Source: a virus | Length of the DNA: 45,815 bases | Virus record (IMG/VR): IMGVR_UViG_3300045936_000079 | Coordinates: 1-45,815 of that record | Strand: one strand, 5' to 3' | In this document: one piece after another, positions 44,122-45,815 of the stretch | Layout: every line of letters starts with the position of its first letter | Numbering within the stretch: position 1 is the stretch's first letter | Notes under the pieces: model-generated | The model's database searches: none | What the model was told of the DNA's origin: nothing | What the model saw: the letters and a program-made list of their open reading frames with translations, nothing else | Program-made: the position numbers and the translations under genes

Positions 44122-45815
44122 ATGGCCATTGTTCGCGAGAGCGCAACGCTCAGCTCCAATACGGAAAATAACGTCTGCACGGTCAACATGCCGTCGACGC
44201 GCCCGGATGGCGACCTGTATATCTGCCTCCTTTGCAAGGACGACACCAGCAACGTAACAGATCCGGCAGGCTGGAATGAGATAGTAAACGGCGACGTCGG
44301 TACTGGCGCCGGATATATAGGTTGGAGGTTCGGAAGCTCAGAACCGGCAACCTATAGCTTCACGCACTCTGGCTCGTCCGAGTCGTGGAATGGGGTTGTC
44401 ATTCGATACAGCGGCGTCAAACCGACGACGCCGTTCGGCTCACAGACAATAACGCCGGGAGGCAATGCAGGGTCCGGCGCGGTTACAGCGGCCTTTCCGG
44501 TCATTACGGCGGAGACGGCAGACTCTAAAATTCTGCGGTTGTGCTTCACCGATACGGTAGTTGCTACGGGCTACAGTACCGGCAGCGGAACGTTTGTAAC
44601 TGTAAACACAACTGCCGGGACAGGCTGGTCATGTATTGGCTTCGGCGAGGAAAATAGTCCCGGCGCATCGACTAATACGCCTGCGACGACATTCTCGCTT
44701 AACACGGCTGGCGACAACGGCGTCGTAACGCTGGAACTGCTCGCGGCGACTAGCACCGGCGATATGACGTCCGTCGGTGCGCTGGCGTTTACCACGGCTT
44801 CGGACCTGGACGCGACCGGCACCCTTGCGGTCACGGATGCATCGGCATTCGCCGGCATTGCAGACCTTGACGCGACCGGCAACGTGGTTGCCGTCGGTGC
44901 GCTGGCGTTTACCACGGCTGCAGTCCTAAGCGGTGGCGTCAATCACGATATAACAGCGGTCGGGGCTGTCAGTTTCACGTCTGCGGCAGACCTGGACGCG
45001 ACCGGCGCCCTTGCGGTCACGGATGCATCGGCATTCGCCGGCATTGCAGACCTTGACGCGACCGGCACGCTGGCCGGGCTAGCGGCTCTGACGTGGACCT
45101 CCGCAGACGAGATCGTATTCAGTCACGTATTCGTCGAACTGACCAGCATCAATTCCGAATCTGATTACCGGATCACGGCAACGCCTGACCTGGAAATCGG
45201 CGACCACCTGGAAGCGCGGGCCGTTGGAGGCGGTGCCGCACCGGATGGTCTGACGCTAAACCCTGACGCGACGTTTAGTTATAGCGGAGCGGTTCAGCCC
45301 TTCGATGTCCGTGTCTGGGATAGCAACGACGGCACCTGGGGCGCGTGGGCGACGCAAACCGTGGGGCTGCTCGCAACGGGAAGCATTACGCTTGTCGGCA
45401 TTGCCAGCCTCAACGCGACCGGCACCCTTGCGGTCACGGATGCATCGGCATTCGCCGCCATTGCAGACCTTGACGCGCCGGGCACGCTGGCCGCAACCGA
45501 CGCAACGGTATTTGCCGGTATCGCGGACTTGGATGCGGCGGGGAACTTGCTGGCGGTCGGTGCGCCAGCCTTCACCGCCACCGCAGACCTCGACGCCGTC
45601 GGCGCGATGGGTGCCGTCGGGTCGATTGTCTGGACCGACTCGGCCGGTCTCACGGCCGTGGACGCCGAGGACTTACTCGCCGTCGGTGCGATCACCTGGG
45701 CATCGGCCGCAGACCTCGACGCCGTCGGCGCGATGGGTGCCGTCGGGTCGATTGTCTGGACCGACTCGGCCGGTCTCACGGCCGTGGACGCCGAGGACTT
45801 ACTCGCCGTCGGTGC
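44122..45815 (+). CDS. Repeat-rich virion protein (N-terminal 564 residues; continues at base 1)
   Basis: ATG 44122 immediately follows the previous stop and the frame is open to the window end. Residues 1-210 are a beta domain (MAIVRESATLSSNTENNVCT, GAGYIGWRFGSSEPATYSFT, NGVVIRYSGVKPTTPFGSQT). From about residue 213 the chain consists of degenerate ~20-22 residue units such as TGTLAVTDASAFAGIADLDA and GALAFTTASDLDATG, interrupted by a beta domain (~330-415: ELTSINSESDYRITATPDLE). The last part has 42-residue units, encoded by a 126-base tandem repeat. The stop is at 228-230 after the join. It is likely a long, flexible virion appendage whose length may vary. Confidence 0.75.
   Translation, partial: MAIVRESATLSSNTENNVCTVNMPSTRPDGDLYICLLCKDDTSNVTDPAGWNEIVNGDVGTGAGYIGWRFGSSEPATYSFTHSGSSESWNGVVIRYSGVKPTTPFGSQTITPGGNAGSGAVTAAFPVITAETADSKILRLCFTDTVVATGYSTGSGTFVTVNTTAGTGWSCIGFGEENSPGASTNTPATTFSLNTAGDNGVVTLELLAATSTGDMTSVGALAFTTASDLDATGTLAVTDASAFAGIADLDATGNVVAVGALAFTTAAVLSGGVNHDITAVGAVSFTSAADLDATGALAVTDASAFAGIADLDATGTLAGLAALTWTSADEIVFSHVFVELTSINSESDYRITATPDLEIGDHLEARAVGGGAAPDGLTLNPDATFSYSGAVQPFDVRVWDSNDGTWGAWATQTVGLLATGSITLVGIASLNATGTLAVTDASAFAAIADLDAPGTLAATDATVFAGIADLDAAGNLLAVGAPAFTATADLDAVGAMGAVGSIVWTDSAGLTAVDAEDLLAVGAITWASAADLDAVGAMGAVGSIVWTDSAGLTAVDAEDLLAVG
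45620..45815 (+). repeat. 126-base tandem repeat at the genome join
   Basis: The unit starts at 45620 and again at 45746 (period 126 bases, 42 codons). The second copy runs off the end; bases 1-126 are a further (or the same) copy. The exact 70-base overlap 45746-45815 with 1-70 shows circularity or a repeat collapsed by assembly. The true copy number cannot be read from this sequence. Confidence 0.8.

Overview
The window is most likely one complete or nearly complete circularly permuted genome of a temperate, lambda-like siphovirus. The last 70 bases (45746-45815) are identical to the first 70. A gene that is open at the right end continues in the same reading frame from base 3 and stops at base 230, so the two ends join inside one repeat-rich virion gene. 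The host is probably a GC-rich Gram-negative bacterium, likely Pseudomonadota: base composition is high in GC, there are two lipoprotein signal peptides, a holin and a spanin-like gene, and the phage carries the 3' end of a bacterial tRNA-Leu as its probable attachment site.

Layout. (1) 230-18464, + strand, late head and tail genes, mostly joined by 1-4 base stop/start overlaps: gpZ-like minor tail protein, an HNH nuclease, a candidate cos region (about 1741-1908), small and large terminase, gpW-like joining protein, portal, a fused prohead protease/HK97-type capsid protein with a strong internal start, head completion proteins, tail tube, a G/GT-type chaperone pair with an A7 slip site, a short tape measure, and tail-tip proteins. 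(2) 18461-20118, + strand, lysis: small lipoprotein, M15 endolysin, holin, second lipoprotein, helical protein, spanin-like protein. (3) 20082-29840, - strand, left operon: many small zinc-binding, membrane or unknown proteins, then the integration module (attP core at about 24033-24064, integrase, Xis) flanked by two unusual fusions, Xis-GIY-YIG and DUF4224-HNH. (4) 29841-31029, control region: a small XRE repressor and a BRCT-domain gene, bracketed by matching 14-bp palindromic operators. (5) 31020-34550, + strand, right operon: Cro-like and CII-like regulators, replication initiator with internal iteron-like repeats, loader-like protein, Tad2-like anti-defence candidate, DUF1064 nuclease, Q-like late regulator. 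(6) 34551-34850: two terminators flanking an initiator-like tRNA-Met(CAT). (7) 34851-45815 and on to 230: host-recognition genes, including two large beta-helix-type spikes and a repeat protein.

The parts fit a lambdoid programme. The repressor would silence a leftward promoter (established from a TTGACC/TATTAT pair) and a rightward one; the right operon would replicate the DNA and make the Q-like factor; late transcription would run through the 34.6-34.8 kb terminators, across the join, to the lysis genes. The most unusual points are the two nuclease fusions around the integration module, the initiator-like tRNA, the cos-like site, the BRCT gene in the position lambda uses for rex, and the collapsed 126-bp repeats at the genome join. 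All family assignments are from recognition of sequence patterns by eye; no search was run.
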